Of a stretch of 64,000 nt of DNA, positions 9,701 through 20,221 are shown in pieces. Source of the DNA: Tunicatimonas pelagia (GTDB lineage Bacteria; Bacteroidota; Bacteroidia; Cytophagales; Cyclobacteriaceae); the NCBI RefSeq assembly GCF_030506325.1, contig NZ_CP120683.1:6824501-6888500 (forward strand), in the 5' to 3' direction. Position 1 is the first letter of the stretch; each line of letters begins with the position of its first letter. The translations under genes and the position numbers were made by a program. The notes below the pieces were generated by a model. It saw only the letters and a list, made by a program, of their open reading frames with translations. It was not told where the DNA came from and searched no databases.

Positions 9701-10294
9701 ATGAAATTATTTTTTTATTTCGTTTTGTGCATTTCTCTTCTCACTGCTTGTGGTGATAGTCAATCTCAAGAAGGCGATAAATTATTTAATCAGGGAAAAT
9801 ACGAAGCAGCTATTCAGCAGTACGAGGCGTATCTAGAATATAACCCAGAAGACTTAACTTCAGTGTACAATCAAGGTAGAGCGTACGAGGAGTTGGGGCA
9901 AACTGACCAAGCACTAGAGAATTACGAAAGAGCTTTGAAGATTGATCCTAACCATGCTAATTCTATGATGAGTATTGGTAAGTATCACTTCCGCAAGAAA
10001 AATTACGCAGATGCTTCTTTCTACTTCTCCAAAGCTTCAGAAATTATGCAAAGTAACCCTCAGGTATTCTTCCTGAAGGGGCGCACGCACCACAAACTAG
10101 GCGAAACAGATGAAGCTATGGAAGCCTACGATTTGGCAATTAGTAAAGACCGCGACTACGGCGAAGCTTACCTTTACCGAGGCGCACTAAAAGTATACCA
10201 AGGTAAAAAAGGGGCTGGGTGCAGTGACATTCGATCGGCTCAATCGCTCAAGGTACCCGAAGCTGAAACAGCCCTTGCTGAATACTGTAATTAG
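9701..10294 (+). CDS. TPR-repeat lipoprotein
   Basis: The product has 197 residues. The signal peptide ends in the lipobox LLTAC with the lipidated Cys at 17. About four tetratricopeptide repeats follow (from GDKLFNQGKYEAAIQQYEAY, then TSVYNQGRAYEELGQ, ANSMMSIGKYHFRKKNYADA and PQVFFLKGRTHHKLGETDEA), ending in CSDIRSAQSLKVPEA. TPR lipoproteins act as protein-interaction scaffolds at the inner or outer membrane; the partner is unknown. It follows dapD on the same strand at 61 bp and is convergent with the dehydrogenase gene. Confidence 0.85.
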   Translation: MKLFFYFVLCISLLTACGDSQSQEGDKLFNQGKYEAAIQQYEAYLEYNPEDLTSVYNQGRAYEELGQTDQALENYERALKIDPNHANSMMSIGKYHFRKKNYADASFYFSKASEIMQSNPQVFFLKGRTHHKLGETDEAMEAYDLAISKDRDYGEAYLYRGALKVYQGKKGAGCSDIRSAQSLKVPEAETALAEYCN

Positions 10295-10315
10295 GAGATA
10301 AAAATTCTAAACTGA

Positions 10316-10349
10316 GATTCGCAAATTTCAAATTGGAAACTTGTGAATC
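10316..10349. terminator. Hairpin between convergent genes
   Basis: A 14-bp stem (10316-10329 with 10336-10349, one mismatch and one wobble pair, 6-nt loop) lies between the convergent stops of the TPR lipoprotein and the dehydrogenase. It lacks a strong T tract but is well placed to end both transcripts. Confidence 0.5.
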
Positions 10350-10355
10350 TGCTAC

Positions 10356-11255
10356 TCATTCAAATTGGCGAGATACTTTTTGAGACTTCGGGCCTTCCTG
10401 ATAATCGTAAAACCCTTCACCCGATTTTATACCCAATTTCTGCGCGGCTACCATATTTACTAGCAATGGACAAGGTGCGTATTTTGGATTACCAAAACCT
10501 TGGTGAAGCACTCCCATGATCGATAAACAAACATCTAAGCCAATAAAATCTGCTAAGCGAAGCGGACCCATTGGATGGGCCATTCCCAGTTGCATGATTT
10601 GATCGATTTCATTTACTCCCGCTACTCCCTCGTAGAGCGTGTAGATGGCTTCGTTAATCATGGGCATCAGAATACGGTTGGAGACAAAGCCCGGATAATC
10701 ATTCACTACCAACGGAATTTTCTGCAATTGTTCTGCCGTCTGCTGAATTATGGATGTGACCTCGGCATCGGTAGCGTAGCCATTGATAATTTCTACTAAC
10801 TTCATCACGGGTACCGGATTCATAAAATGCATCCCAATTACCTGAGCAGACCGTTTGGTTTCGGCGGCCAAGGCAGTAATTGAAATAGATGAAGTGTTCG
10901 TCGCTAAAATAGCCTCGGGTTTGCTAGCCTGATCCAGCGTTTGGAAAATTTCTTGCTTGACGTGCATATTTTCAGTAGCTGCTTCGATAATCAAATCAGC
11001 CGAAGCGATCCCTTCCGATAGCGATGAAGTGGTAGAGAGATGATTCAGTGCTGCCGACTTTTCTTCTTCCGTAATCAGTTCTTTCGCTAGTTGCCGATCT
11101 AAATTCTTAGTAATGGTTTGCATAGCTCGGTCGAGCTGATCCTGATGGATATCGACCAATACAGTGGTAAATTTGTGGAGAGCAAACACATGAGCAATTC
11201 CGCTGCCCATAGCTCCGGCACCTACCACGGCTACGGTATTTATTTCATTTTTCAT
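10356..11255 (-). CDS. 3-hydroxybutyryl-CoA (3-hydroxyacyl-CoA) dehydrogenase
   Basis: The product has 299 residues. The N-terminal NAD-binding motif is VAVVGAGAMGSGIAHVFA. DLIIEAATENMHVKQEIF and the catalytic GMHFMNPVPVMKLVEII segment (His and Glu) follow. The C-terminal dimerisation domain contains HPMGPLRLADFIGLD and ends with GEGFYDY. It is the short monofunctional form that oxidises 3-hydroxyacyl-CoA to 3-ketoacyl-CoA, or the reverse, in butyrate/polyhydroxybutyrate, phenylacetate or fatty-acid metabolism. No pathway partners are adjacent, so the physiological substrate is unclear. Confidence 0.9.
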   Translation of the reverse strand: MKNEINTVAVVGAGAMGSGIAHVFALHKFTTVLVDIHQDQLDRAMQTITKNLDRQLAKELITEEEKSAALNHLSTTSSLSEGIASADLIIEAATENMHVKQEIFQTLDQASKPEAILATNTSSISITALAAETKRSAQVIGMHFMNPVPVMKLVEIINGYATDAEVTSIIQQTAEQLQKIPLVVNDYPGFVSNRILMPMINEAIYTLYEGVAGVNEIDQIMQLGMAHPMGPLRLADFIGLDVCLSIMGVLHQGFGNPKYAPCPLLVNMVAAQKLGIKSGEGFYDYQEGPKSQKVSRQFE

Positions 11256-11427
11256 ATTTATCTGTTTGAATTACAGCAACTTATACTATGTAGTTTAAAG
11301 TAAAATTTTCAGAGTAATCTTACGAAAAAAAGTACTTGACATATGCAAATACCAGTATTTTCGTTACAATTTGGAAAAGAAATTGTAATTAGCCAGAATA
11401 ACAACACTTTTGGCAAATTAGCTCAGT

Positions 11428-12468
11428 ATGATACTCAGGTGTGTTATCAGTCTATTATTTTTTTGCGTGTCCTCGCTAGCCCTGGCTCAGCCCGGATTCG
11501 AGCCGATGGGTCAAGATGACCAGTCTAGCTATCCGCTACGAGCATTTCTCAATAAATTTTCGGTCAATCTGAGCTCCGGTTACGGACGCACATTCTATCG
11601 GCATACACTCACAAATAATAATTATGTTCGCACCTCTGCGGGGTCATTCATATACCCTAACGGTGAGAGCGGAACTAACCCTGCCTACGCCAACTGGTTT
11701 AACGGAGTAAGTCCGGCTAACTTAACCCTCCCTACCAATCCGGATAGTCTGACGCTGGTGACTAGTGATTCTTCTTCCATCAACATGCAAGGGGGCGGAT
11801 ACAATATTCCTATCAATCTACTGATATATTTTAATTTGTACCGATTTCGGATTGGAGGAGGAATTTCAGCCGATTTTCATCGGGTAAATCCCCCGCAGCC
11901 AGAAGATTTTCGCTCTTTTTTTCCTGCTCCGCCTTCGTTTCGAACTACCCAGCTTCGGTACTTCGGTATGCTAGGCTACAGCGTTTACGAGTACTATGAT
12001 TATGCGTTTGGGGTAGACCTTCGGGCGGGGGTCATAAGAATGGGCCGTGGATTTGATCGAGGTCTTGTGGAAGCTAGCCCCTTCTTTAATGCCGGGGTCA
12101 CCATTGAAAAAGTCTTTTCTGAATACTTTCGAGTATATCTACGGCCGGCATATGAGTTTAAAAGCTACAATTTACAGTTACCCGATGGCCCTACCACGGC
12201 GATGAGCCACCGCAACTCCGCTGTCTTTCTCACGCTGGGGGTAAGTATTAACTACCCCGATATGCCCCGTTCGCCCATTAAAGCCGATAAAACGCAGATG
12301 AAGCATTACGTAACCGATCCTAAAACCGGAGTACGGCGCGAGGTGCGTGGGCAACCGTTTTGGCGTAAGCAAGACCCTAAGATTGGTGAGCTTTACCCCG
12401 AATTAATCAAAACCAAGCGAAAACGGCAGGCAAGACGAAAACAATTTTTCCGAAAAAAGAAAAAATAG
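11428..12468 (+). CDS. Predicted outer-membrane beta-barrel protein with basic C-terminal tail
   Basis: The product has 346 residues, with a signal peptide ending SLALAQ near residue 21. The body alternates aromatic and small residues in amphipathic strands (FSVNLSSGYGRTFYRH, YFGMLGYSVYEYYDYAFGV, FRVYLRPAYEFKSYNL), as in small Bacteroidota outer-membrane barrels. Unusually, the protein then carries a soluble extension with a very basic end (KTKRKRQARRKQFFRKKKK). I do not recognise a named family. It precedes gyrA by 101 bp on the same strand and diverges from the dehydrogenase. Confidence 0.65.
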   Translation: MILRCVISLLFFCVSSLALAQPGFEPMGQDDQSSYPLRAFLNKFSVNLSSGYGRTFYRHTLTNNNYVRTSAGSFIYPNGESGTNPAYANWFNGVSPANLTLPTNPDSLTLVTSDSSSINMQGGGYNIPINLLIYFNLYRFRIGGGISADFHRVNPPQPEDFRSFFPAPPSFRTTQLRYFGMLGYSVYEYYDYAFGVDLRAGVIRMGRGFDRGLVEASPFFNAGVTIEKVFSEYFRVYLRPAYEFKSYNLQLPDGPTTAMSHRNSAVFLTLGVSINYPDMPRSPIKADKTQMKHYVTDPKTGVRREVRGQPFWRKQDPKIGELYPELIKTKRKRQARRKQFFRKKKK

Positions 12469-12569
12469 CCTATTTCTCGTGGGTTCGTGTACCTTTTTAG
12501 GAGGCATTCACTTAATTTTTGTAAATTGCCCGCTAGTTTAAACGTCCATACCTACACCTTTAACAACAC

Positions 12570-15095
12570 ATGGCCGAAAGTGATAAGGAGAATATTATTC
12601 CCATAAATATTGAAGATGAGATGCGAGGGGCGTACATCGATTACTCGATGTCGGTCATTATTTCCCGGGCGTTGCCTGACGTACGCGATGGTTTAAAACC
12701 CGTCCACCGCCGAGTGCTGTACGGCATGTTAGACTTGGGTCTTACGCATACAAAGTCTCACAAAAAATCAGCCCGTATTGTGGGAGAAGTACTTGGTAAG
12801 TACCATCCTCACGGAGATACCTCAGTATACGATACCATGGTACGAATGGCGCAGCACTGGTCGATGCGCTACATGCTAGTAGACGGTCAGGGTAACTTTG
12901 GCTCTATCGACGGCGATTCACCCGCCGCCATGCGCTACACCGAAGCTCGCTTGCAGCATATTGCAGAAGAGATGCTAGGCGATATCAATAAAGATACTAT
13001 TGACTTTCAGCCTAACTTCGATGACTCGCTGAAGGAACCCGTTTGTTTGCCGAGTAAACTACCCAATATTTTGGTAAACGGCACTTCCGGTATTGCAGTA
13101 GGCATGGCGACCAATATGCCTCCGCATAATTTATCCGAAGTTATTGAGGGAATTAAACAATACGTTGATAACGAAGATATTACCATATCGGAGTTAATGC
13201 AGTACGTGAAGGCTCCTGATTTTCCCACCGGAGCGATTATTTATGGTTACCAAGGAGTAAAGTCAGCGTTTGAAACTGGACGAGGACGCGTGGTAATGCG
13301 AGCCAGGGCTGAAATTACGGAAAGTAAAACGGGTAAGCCTCAGATTGTGGTTTCGGAAATTCCCTACCAGGTGAATAAAGCCTCCATGATTGAGAAAACG
13401 GCAGCAATGGTGAACGATAAGCGGATTGACGGAATTTCCGATATTCGCGATGAATCTGACCGTAAGGGGTTACGCATTGTTTACGATCTGAAGAGAGATG
13501 CTGTTCCGAACGTTGTTCTTAACAACCTGTTTAAGTATACTCAACTACAGTCTTCTTTTGGGGTAAACAACGTTGCGCTGGTAAAAGGCCGACCGTACAC
13601 CCTCAACCTAAAGCAGATTATTGGTTACTACGTAGAGCATCGTCACGATGTAGTAGTACGGCGAACCCAGTTTGAGTTACAGGAAGCCGAGCGTCGGGCT
13701 CATTTGTTACAAGGTTATCTTATTGCCCTGGATAATATTGATCGAGTCATCGAGATTATTCGGGGTTCTCGCGACCCGGAAACGGCTCGCAATAGCTTAA
13801 TCAAAGAATTTGAGCTAACCGAAATTCAGGCTCGCGCCATTCTCGATATGCGGTTGCAGCGCTTGACTGGGCTAGAGCGGGAGAAAATTGAAAGTGAATA
13901 CGATGAAGTGCTGAAGCAGGTAGCCTACTACAACGAAGTGCTGGGAAACCGTGATCTCCGGATGGGAATTATCAAGGATGAGCTGGATGAACTAAATCAG
14001 CGGTTTGGTGATGAGCGTCGCACCCAGATTGTGCATAGCGCGGAAGATATTGGCATTGAGGATATTATTCCCAATGAACCGATGGTTATTACCATTTCGC
14101 ATAAGGGTTACATTAAACGGAACCACATTGATGAATACCGTTCGCAAGCCCGGGGTGGAGTAGGTTCGCGGGGGGCTTCAGCCAAAGATGGCGATTTTAC
14201 CGAACACTTGTTTATTGCCAACACCCATAACTACTTGCTTATCTTTACCGAAATGGGTCGCGTGTACTGGTTGAAGGTTTTTGAAATTCCCGAAGCCGGT
14301 AAAGCAGCTAAGGGACGAGCTATTCAAAACCTAATTAATATTCCGGCAACCGACGGGGTAAGGGCGGTCATTAATGTGAAAAACCTGGATGATCCGGATT
14401 ATATCAACAACTCACACATTGTAATGTGTACGGTCAACGGAACCATTAAGAAGACTGTGCTAGAAGCATTCTCTCGTCCGCGGGTTAATGGAATTAATGC
14501 AATCACGATTAATGATAATGACCGCTTGCTTGATGTAAATATGACCGATGGAAAGTCGGAGATTGTTCTGGCGGTGCAGTCGGGGCGAGCTATTCGTTTT
14601 CCGGAAGATGAAGTACGGCCGATGGGGCGTAACGCCGCTGGAGTTCGGGGTATTAGCCTGGATAGTGGCGAAGATCGGGTGGTTGGTATGGTCTGCCTGG
14701 ATGATGCCGATGAAAAAACGCTCTTGGTTGTTTCTGAAAATGGTTATGGAAAGCGGTCAGATATTGATGAATACCGTATTACCCGTCGGGGTGGTAAGGG
14801 GGTGAAAACTCTGAATGTCACTTCTAAAACCGGGAAGCTGGTTAGCATAAAGAAAGTAGCCGATCAGGACGACCTAATGATCATTAACAAATCAGGCATT
14901 ATGATCCGTACTCCGGTATCTAATTTGCGAGTGATGGGTCGGGCTACACAGGGGGTGCGGCTTATTCGCTTAAATAATGACGACTCCATTGCCTCGGTTA
15001 CCAAAGTGGAAATTGAAGATAGCATTAAGAGCAGCCAAGAAGAAATTAACCCGGCTTCAACCGATACACCAGCGTCTGAGGAAGAAACTACTTAA
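12570..15095 (+). CDS. gyrA: DNA gyrase subunit A
   Basis: The product has 841 residues. The N-terminal breakage-reunion domain has [34 protein letters not shown] and the catalytic Tyr123 in [10 protein letters not shown]. The GyrA box reads QARGGVG near residue 525, which marks gyrase rather than topoisomerase IV, and a six-bladed C-terminal propeller follows. The last 30 residues are acidic ([20 protein letters not shown]). At the quinolone-resistance-determining position equivalent to E. coli Ser83 there is Thr84, with Asp88 conserved. A TPR protein gene follows after 39 bp. Confidence 0.97.
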   Translation: MAESDKENIIPINIEDEMRGAYIDYSMSVIISRALPDVRDGLKPVHRRVLYGMLDLGLTHTKSHKKSARIVGEVLGKYHPHGDTSVYDTMVRMAQHWSMRYMLVDGQGNFGSIDGDSPAAMRYTEARLQHIAEEMLGDINKDTIDFQPNFDDSLKEPVCLPSKLPNILVNGTSGIAVGMATNMPPHNLSEVIEGIKQYVDNEDITISELMQYVKAPDFPTGAIIYGYQGVKSAFETGRGRVVMRARAEITESKTGKPQIVVSEIPYQVNKASMIEKTAAMVNDKRIDGISDIRDESDRKGLRIVYDLKRDAVPNVVLNNLFKYTQLQSSFGVNNVALVKGRPYTLNLKQIIGYYVEHRHDVVVRRTQFELQEAERRAHLLQGYLIALDNIDRVIEIIRGSRDPETARNSLIKEFELTEIQARAILDMRLQRLTGLEREKIESEYDEVLKQVAYYNEVLGNRDLRMGIIKDELDELNQRFGDERRTQIVHSAEDIGIEDIIPNEPMVITISHKGYIKRNHIDEYRSQARGGVGSRGASAKDGDFTEHLFIANTHNYLLIFTEMGRVYWLKVFEIPEAGKAAKGRAIQNLINIPATDGVRAVINVKNLDDPDYINNSHIVMCTVNGTIKKTVLEAFSRPRVNGINAITINDNDRLLDVNMTDGKSEIVLAVQSGRAIRFPEDEVRPMGRNAAGVRGISLDSGEDRVVGMVCLDDADEKTLLVVSENGYGKRSDIDEYRITRRGGKGVKTLNVTSKTGKLVSIKKVADQDDLMIINKSGIMIRTPVSNLRVMGRATQGVRLIRLNNDDSIASVTKVEIEDSIKSSQEEINPASTDTPASEEETT

Positions 15096-15134
15096 ATAGC
15101 TAAACTTTTTCTTATTTTAATTTTACTACATATC

Positions 15135-16274
15135 ATGAAACAATTGCAATTACTACTTGTAGCATTAATTGCTTTGCCTATACTTACTTTCGGGCAAGCG
15201 AAGAATGTTCGTAAAGCTCAATCATCCCTTGAAAGAGGCGAACTAGCCGAAGCCAAACAATTTATTGATCCGGCCATTAACGACGAAAAAACCAAAGAAG
15301 ATGGCAAAACCTGGTATACCTACGGCGATATTTACCTAGCTATTGCCACTGACTCTACCAAGTCTGTACAAGCTGAAAAACCTTACGAAAAAGCCTTAAT
15401 GGCATACCGTAAAGTGAAAGAACTGGAAAAGGAAAATTCTCTCTATGCAGTACAGGCTGAGCAACAGGTTCAGCAAGTATGGGGTAACGCTGTTAACAAC
15501 GGTGCCAGTCTTTACTCTGCTCAAAACTACGATGAGGCAATTAAGCTATTTGATGTAGCAAAAATGGCCATGCCCGATGATACTACGGCGTATATTTACG
15601 GTGGAATTTCAGCTCAGCAAGCGGGTAACATGGCAGTTGCTGCCGAGAATTATGCTCATCTGGTTGACTCTCTGGATTATAAAAGTAAAGATTTCTATAA
15701 CAGCCTGATCTACATTTACCTAGTAGAGAACAAAGACGAAGCCAAGGCTCTAGATTATTTACGGAAAGCACAGGATGTATTTCCTGATGATCCAGAATTT
15801 CTGAAGCGGGAAATCACTATGCTAATCAATAATGAAAAGTACGACGAAGCCAAGCAAAAGCTTTCTAAAGCAATTGATGCCGAACCCGACAACGCAATGT
15901 TATACTACAACCAAGGCTATCTGTACGAACAAATGGATGACAGTGAGCAAGCTATTGCCAGCTACGAGAAAGCTATTGAAAAAGACCCACAGTACTTTGA
16001 TGCCAACTTTAACTTAGCAGCGTTTTACTATAACGAGGCAGCTGACATTTTAGCCGAAGCTAACGATATGGATCTAAAGGAATACCAGGAAAAAGGTGAA
16101 GCTATTGAGGCACAAGCTAAAAGCTTCTTCGAGAAGGCTTTACCGTACTTAGAAACGTCTCAATCACTAGAACCCGATAATCAGAAAGTACTAGAAACGC
16201 TAGCTACTGTTTATCAGCGATTAGAAATGAGTGATAAGGCTGAAGAGATTAATAGTAAGCTGGAAAGTATGTAA
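15135..16274 (+). CDS. Exported TPR-repeat protein
   Basis: The product has 379 residues. The signal peptide (LLLVALIALPILTFGQ) ends near residue 21. The mature part is tetratricopeptide repeats throughout (NGASLYSAQNYDEAIKLFDV, AMLYYNQGYLYEQMDDSEQA, ASYEKAIEKDPQYFDANFN). It is probably a periplasmic scaffold, with no enzymatic motif. It starts 39 bp after gyrA and ends just before a strong terminator, so it is likely expressed from read-through of gyrA. Confidence 0.85.
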   Translation: MKQLQLLLVALIALPILTFGQAKNVRKAQSSLERGELAEAKQFIDPAINDEKTKEDGKTWYTYGDIYLAIATDSTKSVQAEKPYEKALMAYRKVKELEKENSLYAVQAEQQVQQVWGNAVNNGASLYSAQNYDEAIKLFDVAKMAMPDDTTAYIYGGISAQQAGNMAVAAENYAHLVDSLDYKSKDFYNSLIYIYLVENKDEAKALDYLRKAQDVFPDDPEFLKREITMLINNEKYDEAKQKLSKAIDAEPDNAMLYYNQGYLYEQMDDSEQAIASYEKAIEKDPQYFDANFNLAAFYYNEAADILAEANDMDLKEYQEKGEAIEAQAKSFFEKALPYLETSQSLEPDNQKVLETLATVYQRLEMSDKAEEINSKLESM

Positions 16275-16606
16275 TTTCTTGAAATCACGCTAAAACCTTT
16301 CATTATTAGAGGGATAGGACTGGATGTTCTATCCCTTTTTTAATAGGTATACGCCTTACACCAAAGTGAAAAGAACAGTAGAATCTTACCTATACTCTAT
16401 AGCTTCTTTAGCAAAGGTTTTGTAGAAATAGTTGGTTGATAAAGGAAATAGCCCACAGGTTTGCTGATCCTACGTATTTATTGGTTATAAATCCTCTCAA
16501 AAAGCACACAGTTTGTATTACTCTTTACGAAAAAAAGTTCAACGAATAAAAAAAAATGTGGTAAATATGGGCACAGTGTAAATCTTTTTATAAGATAACG
16601 TATTTC
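16275..16606. other. Intergenic region before the phytochrome gene
   Basis: This is 332 bp of AT-rich sequence. Apart from the terminator at 16311-16342 I see no gene, RNA or clear promoter element. The promoter for the phytochrome operon must lie in its right half but has no recognisable TAnnTTTG box. Confidence 0.6.
16311..16342 (+). terminator. Rho-independent terminator of the gyrA-TPR transcript
   Basis: A 10-bp stem (16311-16320 with 16326-16335, one G-U wobble) and 5-nt loop are followed by a run of six T residues. It lies 37 bp after the TPR gene stop. Confidence 0.85.
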
Positions 16607-19600
16607 ATGGCTACTAAAAGCTCCGCACGTCCCTCACAGGCTGAATTAGAGCAAGCTATCGCTGGTTGTGCTAGCGAACCTATACATATTCCGGGTTATA
16701 TTCAACCCCACGGTTACCTTATTGAGTACGACCGGAAGGAAGAGACTATTCGGGCAGTCAGCGAGAACATAGAAGAGTTTTTAGGAATAGCGACTAAAGA
16801 GTTGTTAAGCAAAAACTTATCTCTACTATTTGAAGAGATAAATATCGCCCTAATCCTCAAGAAGATTGAGCAGGTAGAAAGGCAAGATCACCCATCTTAT
16901 TTTTTATTTCATCGTCCGCTTAACATAGCCTTTCGACAAATGCCTGAAATCGAGTTCGAAGTGAGTGTCCATACTTTGCCCGATACTGCTCTTTTGGAGT
17001 TAGTACCCCGAACCAAGCAAAGTGAGCTGGATTTCTTCGAGTTTAACGAACTTACCCAAGATACTCTCTACTGGCTCAACAAAATCGGAACTACTCCCGA
17101 TGAAAATATCTTCGGAATATGCGCTAGGGAAATTAAAAAGATTACTGGCTTCGGACGGGTAATGATCTATCGGTTTGATAGTGATTACAACGGTCAGGTT
17201 ATTGCTGAAGACTGCGGGGCTATGGACAGTTTTTTGGGGTTACATTTCCCGAGTACCGACATCCCACCGCAGGCTCGCGAGCTTTACTTAAAGAATTGGT
17301 TCCGAATTATTTCAGATATTGACTATCAACCAGTGGCTATCGCTCAGAAGAAGGTTGAGGCCAATCCGATAGACTTGTCCTATTCTTTACTGCGCAGTGT
17401 TTCTCCGGTGCATGTTCAGTATCTGAAGAATATGGGCGTGCAAGCTTCAATGTCTATTTCTATTATCGTAAATCAGAAATTATGGGGCTTAATTGCTTGT
17501 CATCATCATGTACCTTGCTACGTTTCTTCGGCTCGGCGTACGGCTGCTATATACTTAGGACAGTATCTCTCGCTCCACATCAGTCGGCAAGAGAAGGGGC
17601 TAATTAAGGAACGAAAATTTGAGGCAAAGTCATTTCAAAACCTGCTCTTGACTAACGTAACCAGTGACCTGAGTACATTCTATCGGGTGGTGGAAGAGCA
17701 TGAAAATAGAATCCTCAAATTGGTTGAGGCCGATGGCATGATGCTCATCTTACAAGACAAAGTTACTGTTTCTAATGGGCTGGTTGTTGATGCCGTTCAT
17801 ATTAGCGATTTTGTAGAGTGGCTAAACGGTGCTACCAAGAACACACTTTATTACGCTACTGACCAGTTGCAAAATGAGTATGGTAAAGCTGAACGGTTTC
17901 AGAATAGCATTTACGGAGTGCTGGCTATACCACTATTGGGCTACCAAAACTCTTATGTCATTTGGTTTAAAAAAGAGTTACTGGCTTTGGTTCACTGGGG
18001 TGGTTCTAAAGAGAAGGCAATAGGCGTAAACAAGCAAGGGCAATTAACACTGACCCCCCGTACGTCTTTTGCTACCTTTCAGGAAACAGTACAGGGAATA
18101 TCTTCGCCTTGGGAAGAAATTGATATAGAGATAGCTCTTGAGTTCGCCCAGTCTTTAGCCTTGCTACAAATTAAGTATTTACAAGAAGTTAGAGAAGATC
18201 GCGATCAGCTTAGGGCACTCAATGTTCAACGGGCGTTTCACTTGAAAGAGTCGCTTATACAGGAACAATTGGTAACTCAGCGACTACACGCCGTGCTAGA
18301 AAGCTCCTCTGACGCTATTGTTGCCTTAGACAGTGATTTATCTATTATTGTACTGAACAACAACTATCAGAAACTATTTCAGAATAGGTATGGCAAAGTG
18401 CCCCAAATCGGAGATAGTCTACTTTCCTCTAGCAAGGAAGCTAAAGAAAAGAAACGATTACTTAATATCTGTAAGCTCGCCTTTAAAAGCGAAAAGCGAC
18501 AGGAGTTTTTTGATGATTATCATGATCTTACCGGAAATCTGGTTTACACTCAGACCACAGTAGATATGCTTTACGACCACCAGGAAGAAGCTATTGGTAC
18601 CCTGGTGAATATTCGGGATATTACTAAAATGAAGACCGCCGAGCTTGAAATAAAACAATTATTTGCTAAGTATCGTCTGGTTGTTAAATCTGTTTCTTCC
18701 CTGGTTTGGACTACCAATCCCCAGGGTGAGTTTGATACCATTCAGAAGGGCTGGTGTGAGTACACTGGGCAAGAGCTTGAGCAGTATTCGGGACTAGGAT
18801 GGCTTAACGCTATTCATGTGGAAGATCGCAGTGAATTGAATACTTTGTGGAAAGAGGGCGTAGATCAGCAGGAAGAATGTGAGTTTGAGGCGCGTATTTG
18901 GAACCAGGCAACCAAAGAGCACCACTTTGCCAAAGTATTTGCTATTCCCATTCGAAACCGTACCAATGCTATTGATGAGTGGTTTTGCTGCTGCTTAGAT
19001 ATGCAAGCGACCAAGGAGCGGGAGATGAGCTTAGAGAAGGCATTAATCGAGCTAGAAGCTTCTAATCTGGAGTTAGAGCGGTTTGCCTACGTAGCTTCTC
19101 ACGATTTGCAGGAACCGCTGCGGATGATTAGTAGCTACCTAGAACTTATTGAGCGGCGCTATCGAAATATACTCGATATCAAAGGAATTTCCTTTATGAA
19201 CTACGCGATCGATGGGGCGAACCGTATGAAACGGCTCATTCAAGATATTCTAGCCTACTCGCGCCTAAGCAAGTATGAAGATATTACTGAGGTTGATATC
19301 ACCTCTATAATCCATCAGGTTTGTGAACAACAGATGATGCGTATTGAAGAAAAAAATGCTGTTATACAAACTGCTAACTTGCCTGTAGTTAGGGGGGTAT
19401 CTTTTCAGATAATTCAGCTCTTCTCTAACCTAATTAGCAATGCCCTAAAATTCAGCGTAGCTGATCGCCAACCAATCATTAGTATTAAAGCGGTTGAGCA
19501 AGAATCCCATTGGAAGTTCTCGGTGGAAGATAATGGGGTGGGTATTCCCAAAAAACATCAAGAGAAAATTTTTGAGTTGTTTTTTCGGGCACACGCTGAT

Positions 19601-19741
19601 CCCAAGTATCAGGGCACAGGCATTGGCCTGCCCATTTGTAAACGAGTGGTGGTTAACCACGGTGGTACTATTACTATTCAATCTAAAGTCAATACTGGAA
19701 CTACCCTCATTTTTACGCTTTTAAAAACTCCTACACTATGA
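16607..19741 (+). CDS. bphP: Bacteriophytochrome sensor histidine kinase
   Basis: This 1044-residue cytoplasmic red/far-red light sensor has a complete photosensory core. A PAS domain carries Cys21 before EPIHIPGYIQPHG, the biliverdin attachment position of bacteriophytochromes. A GAF domain has the DIPPQAREL motif (Asp218) and HHHVPCYV. A PHY domain has the tongue motif PRTSF (Pro484-Phe488) and HWGG. Two further PAS domains follow (about residues 560-690 and 690-800), then HisKA with the phospho-acceptor His in VASHDLQEP, and a HATPase with NGVGIP and GTGIGL. It is followed, with an ATGA overlap, by its likely response regulator. No heme oxygenase gene is nearby, so biliverdin supply must be encoded elsewhere. 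Confidence 0.95.
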   Translation: MATKSSARPSQAELEQAIAGCASEPIHIPGYIQPHGYLIEYDRKEETIRAVSENIEEFLGIATKELLSKNLSLLFEEINIALILKKIEQVERQDHPSYFLFHRPLNIAFRQMPEIEFEVSVHTLPDTALLELVPRTKQSELDFFEFNELTQDTLYWLNKIGTTPDENIFGICAREIKKITGFGRVMIYRFDSDYNGQVIAEDCGAMDSFLGLHFPSTDIPPQARELYLKNWFRIISDIDYQPVAIAQKKVEANPIDLSYSLLRSVSPVHVQYLKNMGVQASMSISIIVNQKLWGLIACHHHVPCYVSSARRTAAIYLGQYLSLHISRQEKGLIKERKFEAKSFQNLLLTNVTSDLSTFYRVVEEHENRILKLVEADGMMLILQDKVTVSNGLVVDAVHISDFVEWLNGATKNTLYYATDQLQNEYGKAERFQNSIYGVLAIPLLGYQNSYVIWFKKELLALVHWGGSKEKAIGVNKQGQLTLTPRTSFATFQETVQGISSPWEEIDIEIALEFAQSLALLQIKYLQEVREDRDQLRALNVQRAFHLKESLIQEQLVTQRLHAVLESSSDAIVALDSDLSIIVLNNNYQKLFQNRYGKVPQIGDSLLSSSKEAKEKKRLLNICKLAFKSEKRQEFFDDYHDLTGNLVYTQTTVDMLYDHQEEAIGTLVNIRDITKMKTAELEIKQLFAKYRLVVKSVSSLVWTTNPQGEFDTIQKGWCEYTGQELEQYSGLGWLNAIHVEDRSELNTLWKEGVDQQEECEFEARIWNQATKEHHFAKVFAIPIRNRTNAIDEWFCCCLDMQATKEREMSLEKALIELEASNLELERFAYVASHDLQEPLRMISSYLELIERRYRNILDIKGISFMNYAIDGANRMKRLIQDILAYSRLSKYEDITEVDITSIIHQVCEQQMMRIEEKNAVIQTANLPVVRGVSFQIIQLFSNLISNALKFSVADRQPIISIKAVEQESHWKFSVEDNGVGIPKKHQEKIFELFFRAHADPKYQGTGIGLPICKRVVVNHGGTITIQSKVNTGTTLIFTLLKTPTL

Positions 19742-20190
19742 TGATTAGAAAAGTTAGAATTCTATTAATTGAAGACAACCCAGGCGATGTTCAATTAACT
19801 CGGGAAGCCCTGAATGAAAAGTATGCTAATGAGGTAATACTAGAAACAGTAGGCGATGGGGAAACGGCTATCAATTATTTATTTCGTCGTCCACCTTTTC
19901 AAGACGCCTATCCACCTGATCTTATTCTGCTAGATATTAACTTACCTGGCATTAACGGTATTCAGGTACTAGAGCAACTAAAGAATGCTTCTGCTTTACG
20001 AAAAATACCCGTAGTTATATTAACCACCTCGCAATCCGATCGGGATGTGTCTTCAGCTTACGGCCAGTACGCTAACTCATATTTGATTAAGCCTTCAAGT
20101 TTTATAGAGTTTGTTGAAACTATTCAGCAACTAAAGAAATACTGGTTTAATCTAGTCAGGCTACCAACTGATTATAAAGCAGCCTCCTAA
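19738..20190 (+). CDS. Single-domain response regulator, Rcp1-like
   Basis: The product is a 150-residue receiver domain only. It has the acidic pair in LLIEDNPGDVQLTREAL, the phospho-acceptor Asp in LILLDINLPG, Thr in VVILTTSQ and Lys in YLIKPSS. The NPGDV-LTREAL form is typical of the Rcp-type receivers paired with phytochromes. The start codon overlaps the phytochrome stop (ATGA), implying translational coupling. With no output domain, it must signal by protein contact or phosphotransfer. Confidence 0.92.
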   Translation: MMIRKVRILLIEDNPGDVQLTREALNEKYANEVILETVGDGETAINYLFRRPPFQDAYPPDLILLDINLPGINGIQVLEQLKNASALRKIPVVILTTSQSDRDVSSAYGQYANSYLIKPSSFIEFVETIQQLKKYWFNLVRLPTDYKAAS

Positions 20191-20221
20191 ATTATCCGAG
20201 TTTTAGAATTATAAATGCTTT

